Shown: piece by piece, positions 42,866 to 52,208 of the stretch
Numbering within the stretch: position 1 is the stretch's first letter
How the letters are laid out: every line of letters begins with the position of its first letter
DNA from: JANQEU01 sp965601455
Lineage (GTDB): Bacteria; Bacteroidota; Bacteroidia; Cytophagales; Cyclobacteriaceae
Reading direction: 5' to 3'
Assembly: GCA_965601455.1 (NCBI GenBank)
Contig: OZ271831.1
Location: forward strand, 3,286,001 to 3,350,000
DNA: 64,000 nt
The notes under the pieces: generated by a model
Seen by the model: the letters and a program-made list of their open reading frames with translations, nothing else
What the model was told of the DNA's origin: nothing
Databases searched by the model: none
Made by a program: the position numbers and the translations under genes

Positions 42866-44551
42866 ATGGATTTTTCAACAATCGATATTGTCGTATTTGT
42901 TGCCTATTGTGCTTTGATCCTTTCAATCGGATTGTACGTTTCGAGGGATAAAAAAGGACATCAAAAGAACGCAGAAGACTATTTCCTGGCAAGTAAATCA
43001 TTACCCTGGTGGGCGATTGGAGCTTCACTTATTGCCGCCAACATTTCTGCAGAGCAATTTATTGGAATGTCCGGATCAGGTTTCGCAGTCGGGTTGGCCA
43101 TTGCAAGCTACGAATGGATGGCAGCAGTTACTTTACTTGTTGTTGGCAAATTTTTCCTCCCCATATTTATTGAGAAAAAGATCTACACGATTCCTGAGTT
43201 TGTAGAGAAACGATTCAGTAACAATCTAAAAACCATACTAGCAATATTCTGGATCGCCTTATTCATCTTCGTCAACCTGACGACGGTACTTTATCTTGGA
43301 GCAAAGGCCCTTGATACCATTATTGGTCAAGGTGACGGTAGCATCATGATAACCAGCATTATTGGCCTCGCTCTTTTTGCCGCAGCATATTCCCTATGGG
43401 GAGGACTTTCTGCCGTTGCCTGGACCGATGTAGTGCAAGTTGTTCTATTGGTGTTCGGAGGGCTAATTATGGCGATAATCGCGCTGGATGCTGTTGCTCC
43501 CGAGGGAGGTGTTGTTGCCGGACTGAAGCACATCTACGAAGTTGCTCCCGGCAAATTTTCCATGATACTGGAAAAGGGAGAAATGATTACTCCCAATGGA
43601 AAAGATGCCTGGTGGGATCTCCCTGGCCTTGCGGTTCTATTTGGAGGAATGTGGGTGGCAAACGTTTACTACTGGGGTTTTAATCAGTACATCATTCAAA
43701 GAACCCTTGCAGCCAAAAGTCTCGCTGAATCTCAGAAGGGCATTGCCTTTGCCGCAGGTCTTAAGCTGATCATCCCTTTAATTGTTGTCATTCCCGGGAT
43801 CATCGCTTTCGTCATGAATTCCGATCCTACAGGTCAGGTTACATCTGCTGTAGCGGACCCTACATTCTTCAGTTCGAGTGGTACGGTTGTTAATGATAAT
43901 GCGTCACCGTGGTTGATTAAGTCATTCATCCCGGTAGGATTAAAAGGATTGGTGCTCGCAGCACTGGCTGCTGCCATTGTATCCTCACTAGCCTCCATGC
44001 TAAATTCCACCGCGACCATCTTTACCATGGATATTTACAAACCATACTTCAATAAGAATGCCAGTGATAAAACTACCGTTCAGGTTGGACGGATGACTGC
44101 CGCTGTTTCTTTATTAATTGCTATGCCATTGGCAACACAATTAGGTAATGTTGGTCAGGTTTTCCAGCTAATCCAGGAATATACGGGCGTCGTCAGTCCA
44201 GGAATTCTAGCGGTATTCATTACAGGATTATTCTGGAAGAAAGCAACTAACTCTGGTGCGATATGGGGAGCCCTCCTATCTATTCCAATTGCTATGTATT
44301 TCAAGATTGCTCCGAATGGCTGGAGTGATGCTGCCATCTTCGTGAATATTCCATTTATGCACCAAATGCTCATTACTTGCTTACTAAGCATTGCTGTGAT
44401 CATGACTGTCAGTCACCTTGAGTTGAAGGGCGCAAACAGTGAGAAAGGAATCATCTTATCCAAGAGTCTATTCGAAACACCCAAAGCGTTTAACATAGGT
44501 GCTACCATTATTCTTCTTATCATTGTTTTCCTATATGCTTACTTCTGGTAA
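42866..44551 (+). CDS. Sodium/sugar cotransporter (SSS family, SGLT-like)
   Basis: A 561-residue membrane protein with about 14 helices. SGLT-type features are DYFLASKSLPWWAIGASLIAANISAEQFIGMSG in TM1, YTIPEFVEKRFSNNLKTILA, the WGGLSAVAWTDVVQ segment and the RTLAAKSLAESQKGI loop. These match the Bacteroidota and Vibrio SGLT group that imports sugars with Na+. The separate SSS gene at the left of the window is of another subgroup. It begins 39 bases after the siaB operon, so read-through is possible, and is followed after 2 bases by a thioesterase-like gene. Confidence 0.93.
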   Translation: MDFSTIDIVVFVAYCALILSIGLYVSRDKKGHQKNAEDYFLASKSLPWWAIGASLIAANISAEQFIGMSGSGFAVGLAIASYEWMAAVTLLVVGKFFLPIFIEKKIYTIPEFVEKRFSNNLKTILAIFWIALFIFVNLTTVLYLGAKALDTIIGQGDGSIMITSIIGLALFAAAYSLWGGLSAVAWTDVVQVVLLVFGGLIMAIIALDAVAPEGGVVAGLKHIYEVAPGKFSMILEKGEMITPNGKDAWWDLPGLAVLFGGMWVANVYYWGFNQYIIQRTLAAKSLAESQKGIAFAAGLKLIIPLIVVIPGIIAFVMNSDPTGQVTSAVADPTFFSSSGTVVNDNASPWLIKSFIPVGLKGLVLAALAAAIVSSLASMLNSTATIFTMDIYKPYFNKNASDKTTVQVGRMTAAVSLLIAMPLATQLGNVGQVFQLIQEYTGVVSPGILAVFITGLFWKKATNSGAIWGALLSIPIAMYFKIAPNGWSDAAIFVNIPFMHQMLITCLLSIAVIMTVSHLELKGANSEKGIILSKSLFETPKAFNIGATIILLIIVFLYAYFW

Positions 44552-44553
44552 AA

Positions 44554-45051
44554 ATGGAGATAACACTGAACGACAAACAAAAGAAAGTAATAAGGCAAGT
44601 AACCGGGAGCTCTTTCCCCTTCTGGCTTTTTGTTAAACTTCCTATGGGTTTCCTGGCAGGAATGCGTGTTACCGAATTGACTCCGGACTCGTGCTCCACA
44701 ACTGTGCCATTCAAATGGTTAAATAAAAACCCATTCCAGTCCATGTATTTTGCCGTTCAATCCATGGCTGCGGAATTATCGACTGCTACTCATTGTCTAT
44801 TGGCAACAACTGGACAAAAACCATCCGTTGCTTTTATTATCGTAGATATGAAAGCCACTTTTTCAAAGAAAGCTATTTCGAAAGTAACCTTTACCTGTGA
44901 AGATGGTCACAAAGCCTACGAAGCGATTGAAAAGTGCAAGAATACCGGTGAAGCTCAGACAGCAAGTTTCAAGACTGTAGGAACCATGGCCGACGGGACG
45001 GTAGTAGCGGAATTTGAGTTTGTCTGGTCTTTTAAACAACGAGCCTCATAG
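44554..45051 (+). CDS. DUF4442 hot-dog fold thioesterase-like protein
   Basis: A 165-residue soluble protein with the hot-dog layout: FPFWLFVKLPMGFLAGMRVTELTPDSCSTTVPF, then NPFQSMYFAVQSMAAELSTA (the central helix), and strands such as SVAFIIVDMKATFSKKA and VVAEFEFVWSFK. This fits DUF4442, related to acyl-CoA thioesterases of the PaaI/YiiD type; activity is not proven. It follows the SGLT-like gene by 2 bases, so they are co-transcribed. The tail overlaps the convergent YihY gene by 6 bases. Confidence 0.85.
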   Translation: MEITLNDKQKKVIRQVTGSSFPFWLFVKLPMGFLAGMRVTELTPDSCSTTVPFKWLNKNPFQSMYFAVQSMAAELSTATHCLLATTGQKPSVAFIIVDMKATFSKKAISKVTFTCEDGHKAYEAIEKCKNTGEAQTASFKTVGTMADGTVVAEFEFVWSFKQRAS

Positions 45052-46374
45052 CTCTACCAGTTTTTTATTGGCCTTCGAGTTACGGGCTTCGTCTTCCAAA
45101 TTCTGCATCAGTTCCTCAATTTCGTTATAGACTTCATCGTCATTGGTCTTGAGTTCGTCAAAACCTTTATAGTCAATTTTCCTAAACACCGTGTATATAT
45201 CTATTCGATTGGAGCTGATTGCCGGTTGAAATCGTTCTGCTTCATCATCGGATGATACCTTATTCAAAATACCAACCTCTTCCAATTCCAGACATATATC
45301 CCGAATAAATCGATATGGGATTTGAATGATGTTACTGAGCTCACTCAGGTTTAGCGGCTTATTACCTAACTCAAAATTCTTAACTATATGTCTTAAAATA
45401 AGGATAGTCACCTTTTTCCTATGGTTTGGTGACATTTGCATTCCTGCTCTCTTGTATTCCCATGTGACTGCATGTTGGGTAGCAAAAGCGTACTCCGCGC
45501 CAAACAAAACAATCAGCCAACTGGTTTGCAGGTAAATCATAAACAAAGGTAAGATTGCAAAGGCCCCATATATCGCGTTGTATTTTGAAAGAAACACTTG
45601 TCCGTTAATCCAAGCCAATTGAGTGAGTTGAAACATGGTTCCTGCCAGGATACCCGCAATTATTGCGGGACCAAGTTTGACTTTTGTATTTGGGAAAATG
45701 ATGTATAAAATCATCAGAAGCATCCACATAATCATGTAAGGCAAAAACTTTAAACCGAACATAATGGCCGGTCTTACATAGTCCAGAATCTCTACTTGAG
45801 ATGTGAATGCCTGGATTTTAGCTGCAACAAAAACGGTAGCACTACTGGATAGAATGATGAAAATGGGCCCTAACATGATGATCGCTAGGTAATCCGACAG
45901 CTTACGTTGCCATGTTCTACTCTTGGTATCCCAGATTGCATTAAATGAAATCTCAATATTATTGAGCAGTCGCAAAACTGTGAAAACAAGGAATACAAAA
46001 GATATACCCGAAATAATTCCACCATCCGCTGTTTCCAGCATACGGGTAGACCACATTAAAACATTGTCCAGGATTTCTTCGTTACCGGTAAAGTACCTCT
46101 CCAATTCTGCAACAAGGTAATTCTCTAAACCGAACCCCTTGGCTACTCCGAAAGCCATGGCGATTACGGGAACAATTGAAAGAAGTGTGAAATACGTAAG
46201 TGCAGAGGCTTTCTCCGCAATATTATCCTTCTTAAATTCACTAAATGCGATGATCCAGACCCGAATCTGGCTATACAACCAACGTCTGGAAGGAGTTAAT
46301 GAAGATACTTTTACCTTCCATATATCAATCTCCAAAAAATGACGAATCCCTCGTACCTGATGTTTGAAAGCCAT
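45046..46374 (-). CDS. YihY/BrkB-family membrane protein with winged-helix tail
   Basis: A 442-residue inner-membrane protein with six helices of the YihY/BrkB (formerly ribonuclease BN) family. Signatures are AEKASALTYFTLLSIVP, GISFVFLVFTVLRLLNNIE, and FLSKYNAIYGAFAILPLFMIYLQTSWLIVLFGAEYAF. A C-terminal winged-helix-like part (LSELSNIIQIPYRFIRDICLELEEVGIL) follows. The family probably moves a lipid or small molecule; the RNase name is historical. It starts in a gap with two hairpins that end the operon upstream. Confidence 0.9.
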   Translation of the reverse strand: MAFKHQVRGIRHFLEIDIWKVKVSSLTPSRRWLYSQIRVWIIAFSEFKKDNIAEKASALTYFTLLSIVPVIAMAFGVAKGFGLENYLVAELERYFTGNEEILDNVLMWSTRMLETADGGIISGISFVFLVFTVLRLLNNIEISFNAIWDTKSRTWQRKLSDYLAIIMLGPIFIILSSSATVFVAAKIQAFTSQVEILDYVRPAIMFGLKFLPYMIMWMLLMILYIIFPNTKVKLGPAIIAGILAGTMFQLTQLAWINGQVFLSKYNAIYGAFAILPLFMIYLQTSWLIVLFGAEYAFATQHAVTWEYKRAGMQMSPNHRKKVTILILRHIVKNFELGNKPLNLSELSNIIQIPYRFIRDICLELEEVGILNKVSSDDEAERFQPAISSNRIDIYTVFRKIDYKGFDELKTNDDEVYNEIEELMQNLEDEARNSKANKKLVEL

Positions 46375-46424
46375 ATGTTTCTGTTGTAGCTACTAACAAA
46401 TTAACGATGAAGCTACTACACAAA

Positions 46425-46455
46425 CAAAAAAGAGATACCTATGGCATCTCTTTTT
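46425..46455 (-). terminator. Intrinsic terminator of the LolA/FtsX operon
   Basis: A 13-bp stem (AAAAAGAGATACC against GGCATCTCTTTTT, one mismatch) with a three-base loop and T-run on the minus strand, 95 bases after the barrel gene. The arms read nearly symmetrically, so it may be bidirectional. Confidence 0.7.
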
Positions 46456-46468
46456 CACCTAATCACCT

Positions 46469-46492
46469 AAACTATCCCGAGAATGATAGTTT
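46469..46492 (-). terminator. Second hairpin downstream of the barrel gene
   Basis: A perfect 8-bp stem AAACTATC/GATAGTTT with an 8-base loop, 57 bases after the barrel stop and before the stronger hairpin. No long T-run follows, so it may protect the transcript end and not terminate. Confidence 0.4.
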
Positions 46493-46549
46493 CGAGAATT
46501 TAATTGTAGAACGATAGAAAAACATTCAAATTGTATAAATCCCCTGCGA

Positions 46550-47680
46550 TCAGAAAGAATATTTTAATCTGGCAAAAAGGAAATAAGCCGACTGGGAAGA
46601 ATTAGTCAGATAAACCTGCCCTATAGCATCAAAATCGAGATTACTGATAATAGAATAGGTTAAGGTCGGATTAATGAAAACTCCTTCTTCACCTGGAAAG
46701 ACTAAAGTGGCCACAGCGGCAGTTAAAAGAGGGTGTACAGGATAGGAAACCTGCGAAAAGACCGACCATTCAAATGGTGATAACGAACGTATGTCAAGGT
46801 TTGCTGAACTCTGTTGAAAAAGAGCATTCGGATTGCTGGCAGAATTGTAGAGCATCCCCATGTTTAGATATAACGAATTAGCGAAAGCATAATCCAAGGA
46901 GGTAGAGCCAAGAAAATCAGATCGGTTGCTATTAACATCTTTCAGATAGGTCAATTCACCCTTAAACCCAATTAATTTAATGTTTCCGGCCCATCCACCA
47001 CCTGCGACCAACTGTTCACGCATAACTCCAGCCAACACCTGCATATCGTATTCTGATTTATTCCACTTGTAGATCCCTGCTGCGGTTAAATCTTCAAAGT
47101 TGTCTGTGATCTTTATTGCCAGCTCATACCCACCGGCATAACCGATAAACTTTTGAAAGCGTATAGCATCGCTACCCGGCCGTTCTTCATAATCAAAATC
47201 GAAGAAGGAATAAGCGTTGAATATATCATTTGGATTCCACGCCAGGTTAATGCCCCAGTTAATTCTTTGTCGGCCAATGCTAACCTGCCAATCCTCAAAC
47301 TTGTAGCTGAAATAAGCCCTATCCAGTACAGAGTGCATGACGATTTTCTCCTCATCTATTGGTATGACCGATAAATCAAAGTAGTCATCGTTCACATCAA
47401 TCAAACCTGAATAATTGGGTGTTATATTGACCGCGTCACCGGTGAAGATTCTGGTTCTTAATTCAATATTTGCAGAGAAACGATCACTCGGATTCCATGC
47501 GAAATTCAGACGATTATGAATAAGATTGTCGAATAGGGCAGAATCCATACCTTCCAAAGTCGATACTGTCACCATATCCTTAACATATCCCTGTAGGCTC
47601 CAATCTCTTTCAGTATTCTGAGCAAAAAGTCTCAATGAAAAAATTGAAAGAAGAATGAAAAGTCTAACGGCTTTCATCAT
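46550..47680 (-). CDS. Predicted outer-membrane barrel protein of the LolA/FtsX operon
   Basis: A 376-residue protein with a Sec signal (LFILLSIFSLRLFAQ) and a porin-like pattern of alternating strands, ending in LFARLKYSF with the C-terminal aromatic that barrel insertion uses. The stretch SIGRQRINWGINLAWNPNDIFNAYSFFDF recalls the DUF1302-type barrels that accompany LolA-like and RND lipid exporters in Proteobacteria. It is the last gene of the TetR-LolA-FtsX-FtsX-LolD operon, overlapping the ATPase gene by 17 bases. Barrel fold likely; transported substrate unknown. Confidence 0.8.
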   Translation of the reverse strand: MMKAVRLFILLSIFSLRLFAQNTERDWSLQGYVKDMVTVSTLEGMDSALFDNLIHNRLNFAWNPSDRFSANIELRTRIFTGDAVNITPNYSGLIDVNDDYFDLSVIPIDEEKIVMHSVLDRAYFSYKFEDWQVSIGRQRINWGINLAWNPNDIFNAYSFFDFDYEERPGSDAIRFQKFIGYAGGYELAIKITDNFEDLTAAGIYKWNKSEYDMQVLAGVMREQLVAGGGWAGNIKLIGFKGELTYLKDVNSNRSDFLGSTSLDYAFANSLYLNMGMLYNSASNPNALFQQSSANLDIRSLSPFEWSVFSQVSYPVHPLLTAAVATLVFPGEEGVFINPTLTYSIISNLDFDAIGQVYLTNSSQSAYFLFARLKYSF

Positions 47681-48347
47681 GGATGATCTTTCCGTCCTCG
47701 AGGGTGATCACTCTTTTTGCTTTGTCTATTACACGTTGATCGTGCGTTGAGAACAGGAATGTTATTTTCTCTTCCTTATTCATCGTAGCCATCAACTCCA
47801 GTAAATCCTCGGTTGACTTTGAATCTAAATTTGCCGTTGGCTCATCAGCCAGGATAAACTTCGGTTTGGAAGCCAGTGCCCGTGCGACAGCAACTCGTTG
47901 TTGTTGCCCACCAGATAACTCTGTTGGTCTTCTCTTCCTGGTTTGGGAAATACCCATTTTATCCATCAACTCCTTGACTCGATTCTCCCTCTCCCCTTTT
48001 GATTTCTCCTGGAGCAACATGATAAATTCAATATTTTCCTCAGCTGTCAAAACAGGGACGAGGTTATACGACTGGAATACAAAACCAATATTCTTCAAAC
48101 GGAAATCAGTGAGCTCGGCAGGTTTCAATTGACTGATGTCTACACCATCAACCTTTACATGGCCTTCAGTTGGTTGATCCAGGCCACCAATCATGTTCAA
48201 TAACGTGGTTTTACCACAACCGGAAGGGCCTACAATTGCTGTGAATTCGCCCTCCTCGATAGTAAGATCCACATCTTTAATGGCCTCAACTGGCACAACC
48301 TTATGATTATATACTTTTTTTAGTTTGTTAGCTTCAATTACATTCAT
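47664..48347 (-). CDS. ABC transporter ATPase, LolD/MacB type
   Basis: A 227-residue ATPase. It shows Walker A GPSGCGKTTLLN, the Q-loop FQSYNL, the ABC signature LSGGQQQRVAVARALA, Walker B ILADEPTANLD and the H-loop FSTHDQRV. The pattern is that of the LolD/MacB/FtsE class that powers extracting FtsX-type permeases. It directly follows two FtsX permease genes, 2 bases from the nearer. The role in the complex is therefore clear, the cargo is not. Confidence 0.95.
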   Translation of the reverse strand: MNVIEANKLKKVYNHKVVPVEAIKDVDLTIEEGEFTAIVGPSGCGKTTLLNMIGGLDQPTEGHVKVDGVDISQLKPAELTDFRLKNIGFVFQSYNLVPVLTAEENIEFIMLLQEKSKGERENRVKELMDKMGISQTRKRRPTELSGGQQQRVAVARALASKPKFILADEPTANLDSKSTEDLLELMATMNKEEKITFLFSTHDQRVIDKAKRVITLEDGKIIHDESR

Positions 48348-48349
48348 GG

Positions 48350-49558
48350 CTATAGTTTTCTTATGGCTTCAAGAGGGTTTAACTGAACGGCTTTAAATGC
48401 GGGATAAATAGCTCCAACAAATGCAGTGATGACAACAATCAGCATCAAACTGAAATATGTAGCATTATCTAGAACGGGGTAAAAAATGGCATCATAACCG
48501 TAGGATTTTAATGAATCAGCATAATTCGAAAGATCCATTCCATTTTTATTAAACCACTGAATGGTTAAATAACCGAATAGAGCACCTAAGGGACCTGCCA
48601 GAATACCCATAAATATTGTTTCATAGACAATCATCGAAAACACTTTCCCCTTGTGCATACCGATGGACCTCAACATACCTATCTCCCTGGTTCTTTCGAG
48701 CACAGCCATTAACATGGTGTTGATGATTCCAAATAATAGGGCAAGCATTATGATGATCACGAGCACCTGCTTTGTTGTCGATGTTGACTGTTCCATCAAA
48801 TCGAACATGGGGGCGATCTCAGAATATGTCTGAACCTTTTCGACGGTAGACTTTTGCAGTTCAGCTTGTGTCGGAAGTAAGGCTTCATTGTCATTGAGTA
48901 GAAAGGCGATCTCATGAACTCCTTCAGTACCACTCAATCTCGAAAGATCACTTTGTTTAATGTAAACCACTCCTTTGTTGATCGTGGGCTGTTTCGAATC
49001 GAATATTCCCTCCACTCGAAATGAAGCTGCAGTGATCTCCCGGTCAACGTCCTGAAACGTCAAAACTACTTTGGATCGTACTTTAACTCCCAGCTTTTCA
49101 GCCATCTCCTTGCTAAGGAGGATTGGATTACGCCGTATCTTTTCAAAATAACTTCCATCTACCAAAAAATCCTTTAATCCGGTAACAGCAGCTTCATCTT
49201 CCGGAAAAATGCCAAATATTTGAACCCCCAGGTTGTTTTTCGAACTAGCCACCATACCAGTTACTTTTTGTCGGCTGGAGACAGACTCGATAGCAGGTAT
49301 ACTCTCTGACGCACTTAGTATCTTATCCGTGTCTGATATGGTGAACTTTATATCCGGCTCTACCAGGTATTCAGGATTATGAATTTGTAGGTGAGAATGC
49401 TCGTAGGCGATTGCATTTCTTGAAAAGGCATAGGTGAAACTGTTGTAAAACCCAATCATGAAGATCAAAGCCCAAACACCAATCACAATTGCACCAATGA
49501 CGGTAAAACTCCTTCGTTTTGATCGCCAAATATTCTTCCAGGATAATCGAACTATCAT
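48350..49558 (-). CDS. FtsX-type ABC permease (second of pair)
   Basis: A 402-residue permease: one N-terminal helix (RSFTVIGAIVIGVWALIFMIGF), a periplasmic MacB-like domain of about 220 residues, and three C-terminal helices containing ERTREIGMLRSIGMHKGKVFSMIVYE, the coupling segment shared by LolC/E and MacB. It pairs with the next permease, whose gene overlaps its start by 4 bases, to form a LolCE-like heterodimer. Such complexes pull lipids or lipoproteins out of the outer leaflet of the inner membrane. Confidence 0.92.
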   Translation of the reverse strand: MIVRLSWKNIWRSKRRSFTVIGAIVIGVWALIFMIGFYNSFTYAFSRNAIAYEHSHLQIHNPEYLVEPDIKFTISDTDKILSASESIPAIESVSSRQKVTGMVASSKNNLGVQIFGIFPEDEAAVTGLKDFLVDGSYFEKIRRNPILLSKEMAEKLGVKVRSKVVLTFQDVDREITAASFRVEGIFDSKQPTINKGVVYIKQSDLSRLSGTEGVHEIAFLLNDNEALLPTQAELQKSTVEKVQTYSEIAPMFDLMEQSTSTTKQVLVIIIMLALLFGIINTMLMAVLERTREIGMLRSIGMHKGKVFSMIVYETIFMGILAGPLGALFGYLTIQWFNKNGMDLSNYADSLKSYGYDAIFYPVLDNATYFSLMLIVVITAFVGAIYPAFKAVQLNPLEAIRKL

Positions 49559-50766
49559 TCTTTTAAAGCTTTTATGACTTTCAGGTTACTTATAAAAATC
49601 ATGGGATAGGAACTCAGAAAGAGTACAATAATCAATATGGCTATCCCCTGGTGATAAAATATGGAAGGATCTAGGGAAAATGGTATGATCGCTTCATATC
49701 CAAATTGCTCAAAGGCCTGTGCAGCGTCACCAGTTATTCGAATAGGATTCAGATATAAGAAAAAGAGTAAAGGGAAGCTCACCACCAAGCCAAGTAATAA
49801 TCCCAGAATCGCTAACATCACGATTTCCAAAGCGACCATGAGTTGCATTTGGTATTTCTTCATACCAATGGAATTAACAATACCGAATTCATAGGTTCTT
49901 TCCTTAGTCATCATGAGGAATGTTCCAAAAATTCCAAAGCCAATCACCATGTAGAGAATGTATATCATGATAAGGCCCCCATAATAATCGAGTTCAATTC
50001 CTTCAATCAACTCTGGCATCATTTCCCTCCAATTCATCACCTCCGTTTCTCCCTTCAAAATAGTGTTGATTTCCATCGTTTTTGATTCCAAATCGTCTGG
50101 ATCATCTAGTAAAATGGCATAAGAAGTAAGCATATCCGATGCTCCATAGAAATATTGGGCCTGATCAAGTGACATGTACACCCCTGCCTGATTCAATTCT
50201 GGAACCGGAAACTTAAGAATGCCAGTTACCCGGTATTTCTCGGCAGCGTTGACTCCGTGATAACCTTGACCAATAAACACGATAGTATCATCCAGATTAA
50301 GTTTGAGATAATCTGCTAAACCCTCAGCAACCATAATCCCGTTCTCTGTCGAGTAACTACCCTTTACAATCTTGTTGTCGAGGCCTGTCATCAAGGCTTC
50401 TTTCTGTAAATCAACTCCCGTGATCATCGCAGCTTTTGTTTTATCTCCGAATGACGCGAGAGCAAATGAAGACAGCCTTGGTACCCCAACTTCAAACAGG
50501 TTGGAGGATCCATCCAACTCCTCAATAGATTCGTAGGTGAAACTGTTGTCTAATATTTGTTCATCCCAGAATTCCACCTGGTGAACGGCCAGGTGACCTG
50601 TCATAAACCTGACCGAATTATCTATCATGCGCTCATAAGATCCCAATTGCATCGATTGCATCAAGCAAGCAAAGAAGATGGCGAAGCCAATGGAAGAAGC
50701 GGTCAGCCATGTCCGCTTTTTGTTTCGCCAGATATTGCGCCAAGCAAGAATGAAATAAAGTTTCAT
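49555..50766 (-). CDS. FtsX-type ABC permease (first of pair)
   Basis: A 403-residue permease with the same 1 + periplasmic domain + 3 helix layout. The start WRNIWRNKKRTWLTASSIGFAIFFACLMQ and the coupling segment ERTYEFGIVNSIGMKKYQMQLMVALE are typical. It differs clearly from the partner, as in LolC versus LolE. The gene overlaps the LolA-like gene upstream and the partner permease downstream by 4 bases each, so their translation is coupled. Confidence 0.92.
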   Translation of the reverse strand: MKLYFILAWRNIWRNKKRTWLTASSIGFAIFFACLMQSMQLGSYERMIDNSVRFMTGHLAVHQVEFWDEQILDNSFTYESIEELDGSSNLFEVGVPRLSSFALASFGDKTKAAMITGVDLQKEALMTGLDNKIVKGSYSTENGIMVAEGLADYLKLNLDDTIVFIGQGYHGVNAAEKYRVTGILKFPVPELNQAGVYMSLDQAQYFYGASDMLTSYAILLDDPDDLESKTMEINTILKGETEVMNWREMMPELIEGIELDYYGGLIMIYILYMVIGFGIFGTFLMMTKERTYEFGIVNSIGMKKYQMQLMVALEIVMLAILGLLLGLVVSFPLLFFLYLNPIRITGDAAQAFEQFGYEAIIPFSLDPSIFYHQGIAILIIVLFLSSYPMIFISNLKVIKALKE

Positions 50767-51506
50767 CGTAGTTGCTTTAGGTTTTGTTGTGAAAAGAACG
50801 ATTCCTGTATGTCTATGTCGAACTCAAAATCATCATAAATCACGACTGTTTTCTGATCGGGCTCATCTGCCGGGATCATTTCCATTCGGGTAGGAATGGT
50901 TCGGTCACCCATTTTTTTAATGTCTGATAAAATCATAGTATTTACCAGATAACCATCTTCATCATAGTACTTGAACAACAATTGATAGTAATCACCTTTT
51001 GATATATAACCTTCCACTTTGCCCCACACCACTGCTGCTTCCTCAGTTGGTATCATGTTGATTTTCCAGGCACTCATACCATTAATGACGGTATCCTTCA
51101 AAACGGAGTGCACATAGTCGTCAACTACTGACGATTGCTTAACCAGATCATCGTTGGTAAAATCCGAACCCATCCAACTCTGAGTCATCATAGAGGGTGG
51201 CATCTTTATAATTCGGTCTATTCGAGGTTGCCAATTCCATAACTCCTGATCCCTTTTCAGAAAACCGGTCCCCTGATCACGTGCAGGAGCAGTTATTATC
51301 ATCAAACTATAATCCTGATCCTTAGACCAGGTTTTGATACCAATCTCACGTGTCCATTTAGGACGGATGATCTGCATAGTCATTTGGCCTTTACTTGACT
51401 TACCTTCCATCTTGTCCACTGCTAGTCGCATGATCTCTTTTCCATCTGGTTGGGCCTTCAGAAATAATGGCGCTATTAGCAATATGAAGAGTAGCTTTCT
51501 TATCAT
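50763..51506 (-). CDS. LolA-like outer-membrane lipoprotein-sorting protein
   Basis: A 247-residue periplasmic protein with a Sec signal (LLFILLIAPLFLKAQ, no lipobox Cys). The sequence follows the outer membrane lipoprotein-sorting family related to LolA: GKEIMRLAVDKMEGKSSKGQMTMQIIRP, DQGTGFLKRDQELWNWQPRIDRIIKMPPSMMTQSWMGSDFTNDDL. Such proteins carry a lipidated or hydrophobic cargo across the periplasm. I chose the ATG at 51506, sharing a base with the TetR stop (TAATG); a TTG at 51515 is unlikely. It sits between the TetR gene and two FtsX permeases. Confidence 0.88.
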   Translation of the reverse strand: MIRKLLFILLIAPLFLKAQPDGKEIMRLAVDKMEGKSSKGQMTMQIIRPKWTREIGIKTWSKDQDYSLMIITAPARDQGTGFLKRDQELWNWQPRIDRIIKMPPSMMTQSWMGSDFTNDDLVKQSSVVDDYVHSVLKDTVINGMSAWKINMIPTEEAAVVWGKVEGYISKGDYYQLLFKYYDEDGYLVNTMILSDIKKMGDRTIPTRMEMIPADEPDQKTVVIYDDFEFDIDIQESFFSQQNLKQLR

Positions 51507-52081
51507 TATTGACAATATTTTTTTATTAGAATTCTTTCCATTTCATCCAGCTGATAATCCTTCTTTAAAATGAAGTACTGTACCCCGATACCGTCGAAGA
51601 GCGCTCCTAAGATCCTGGCTTCGTCCTTTGGGTTTGGCCATTGCATTTGTTTAAAAAGATCTTCCATTATCATTATATAACCTTCGGCCTTTTCCCTTGC
51701 CATCTCCTGTACGAAATCAAATTTCTCAATTTGAACAGACAGGTTCATTATCAATTTCCACCGGTTGAAATTGAGCCTCATTTCATTGAAAAATAGGTTC
51801 AGTATATTTCTCAAAGATTCCCTGGGATCTTCGACAATAATTCCCTCCACTGTTCCTTCGGCATCCATGCTCAGGCTTTTGATAAGCTGCTCCACCAGAT
51901 CTTCTTTTCCTTTGAAATAGTGATACATAAGACCTTTGGATAAACCCGCCATTGTAGCGATATCGTTTATTGATGTGGACTCGTATCCTTTGGTTCCGAA
52001 TAGCTCAAGTGCAGCCTCAAGTATCTTTCTACTCGATGCATCTCTTATCTGTTGAAATTGTGCTTTAGATCGTGGACTCAT
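51506..52081 (-). CDS. TetR-family regulator of the LolA/FtsX operon
   Basis: A 191-residue repressor. Residues about 12-60 form the helix-turn-helix: SSRKILEAALELFGTKGYESTSINDIATMAGLSKGLMYHYFKGKEDLV. The ligand domain is all-helical and not assignable. It is the first gene of the five-gene transport operon and probably represses itself: an imperfect palindrome (52085-52104) lies three bases ahead of its start. It could also act on the divergent GH5 gene. Confidence 0.92.
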   Translation of the reverse strand: MSPRSKAQFQQIRDASSRKILEAALELFGTKGYESTSINDIATMAGLSKGLMYHYFKGKEDLVEQLIKSLSMDAEGTVEGIIVEDPRESLRNILNLFFNEMRLNFNRWKLIMNLSVQIEKFDFVQEMAREKAEGYIMIMEDLFKQMQWPNPKDEARILGALFDGIGVQYFILKKDYQLDEMERILIKKYCQ

Positions 52082-52084
52082 TTA

Positions 52085-52104
52085 TTGACTGAACGTATGG
52101 TCAA
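52085..52104. promoter_or_regulatory. Putative TetR operator
   Basis: TTGAC-N3-ACGT-N3-GTCAA, a 20-base imperfect palindrome, between the TetR start and the divergent GH5 gene. The TGAC/GTCA half-sites are of the type bound by TetR proteins. The assignment is inference. Confidence 0.45.
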
Positions 52105-52208
52105 TATAAAAGTTGTCATAATATTCCACTTTTCTTAATGAATTGAGCTGACTTTTATCAGTCGACAGACAACCGGGTAGATTTAACTTCCCAAATAAAA
52201 TTGAATAA

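Noticed and set aside
46410..46520. Possible 36-residue open frame on the plus strand starting near 46408
   Set aside because: It runs straight through two hairpins, one of them a good terminator, has no promoter or ribosome site, and its composition is unremarkable.
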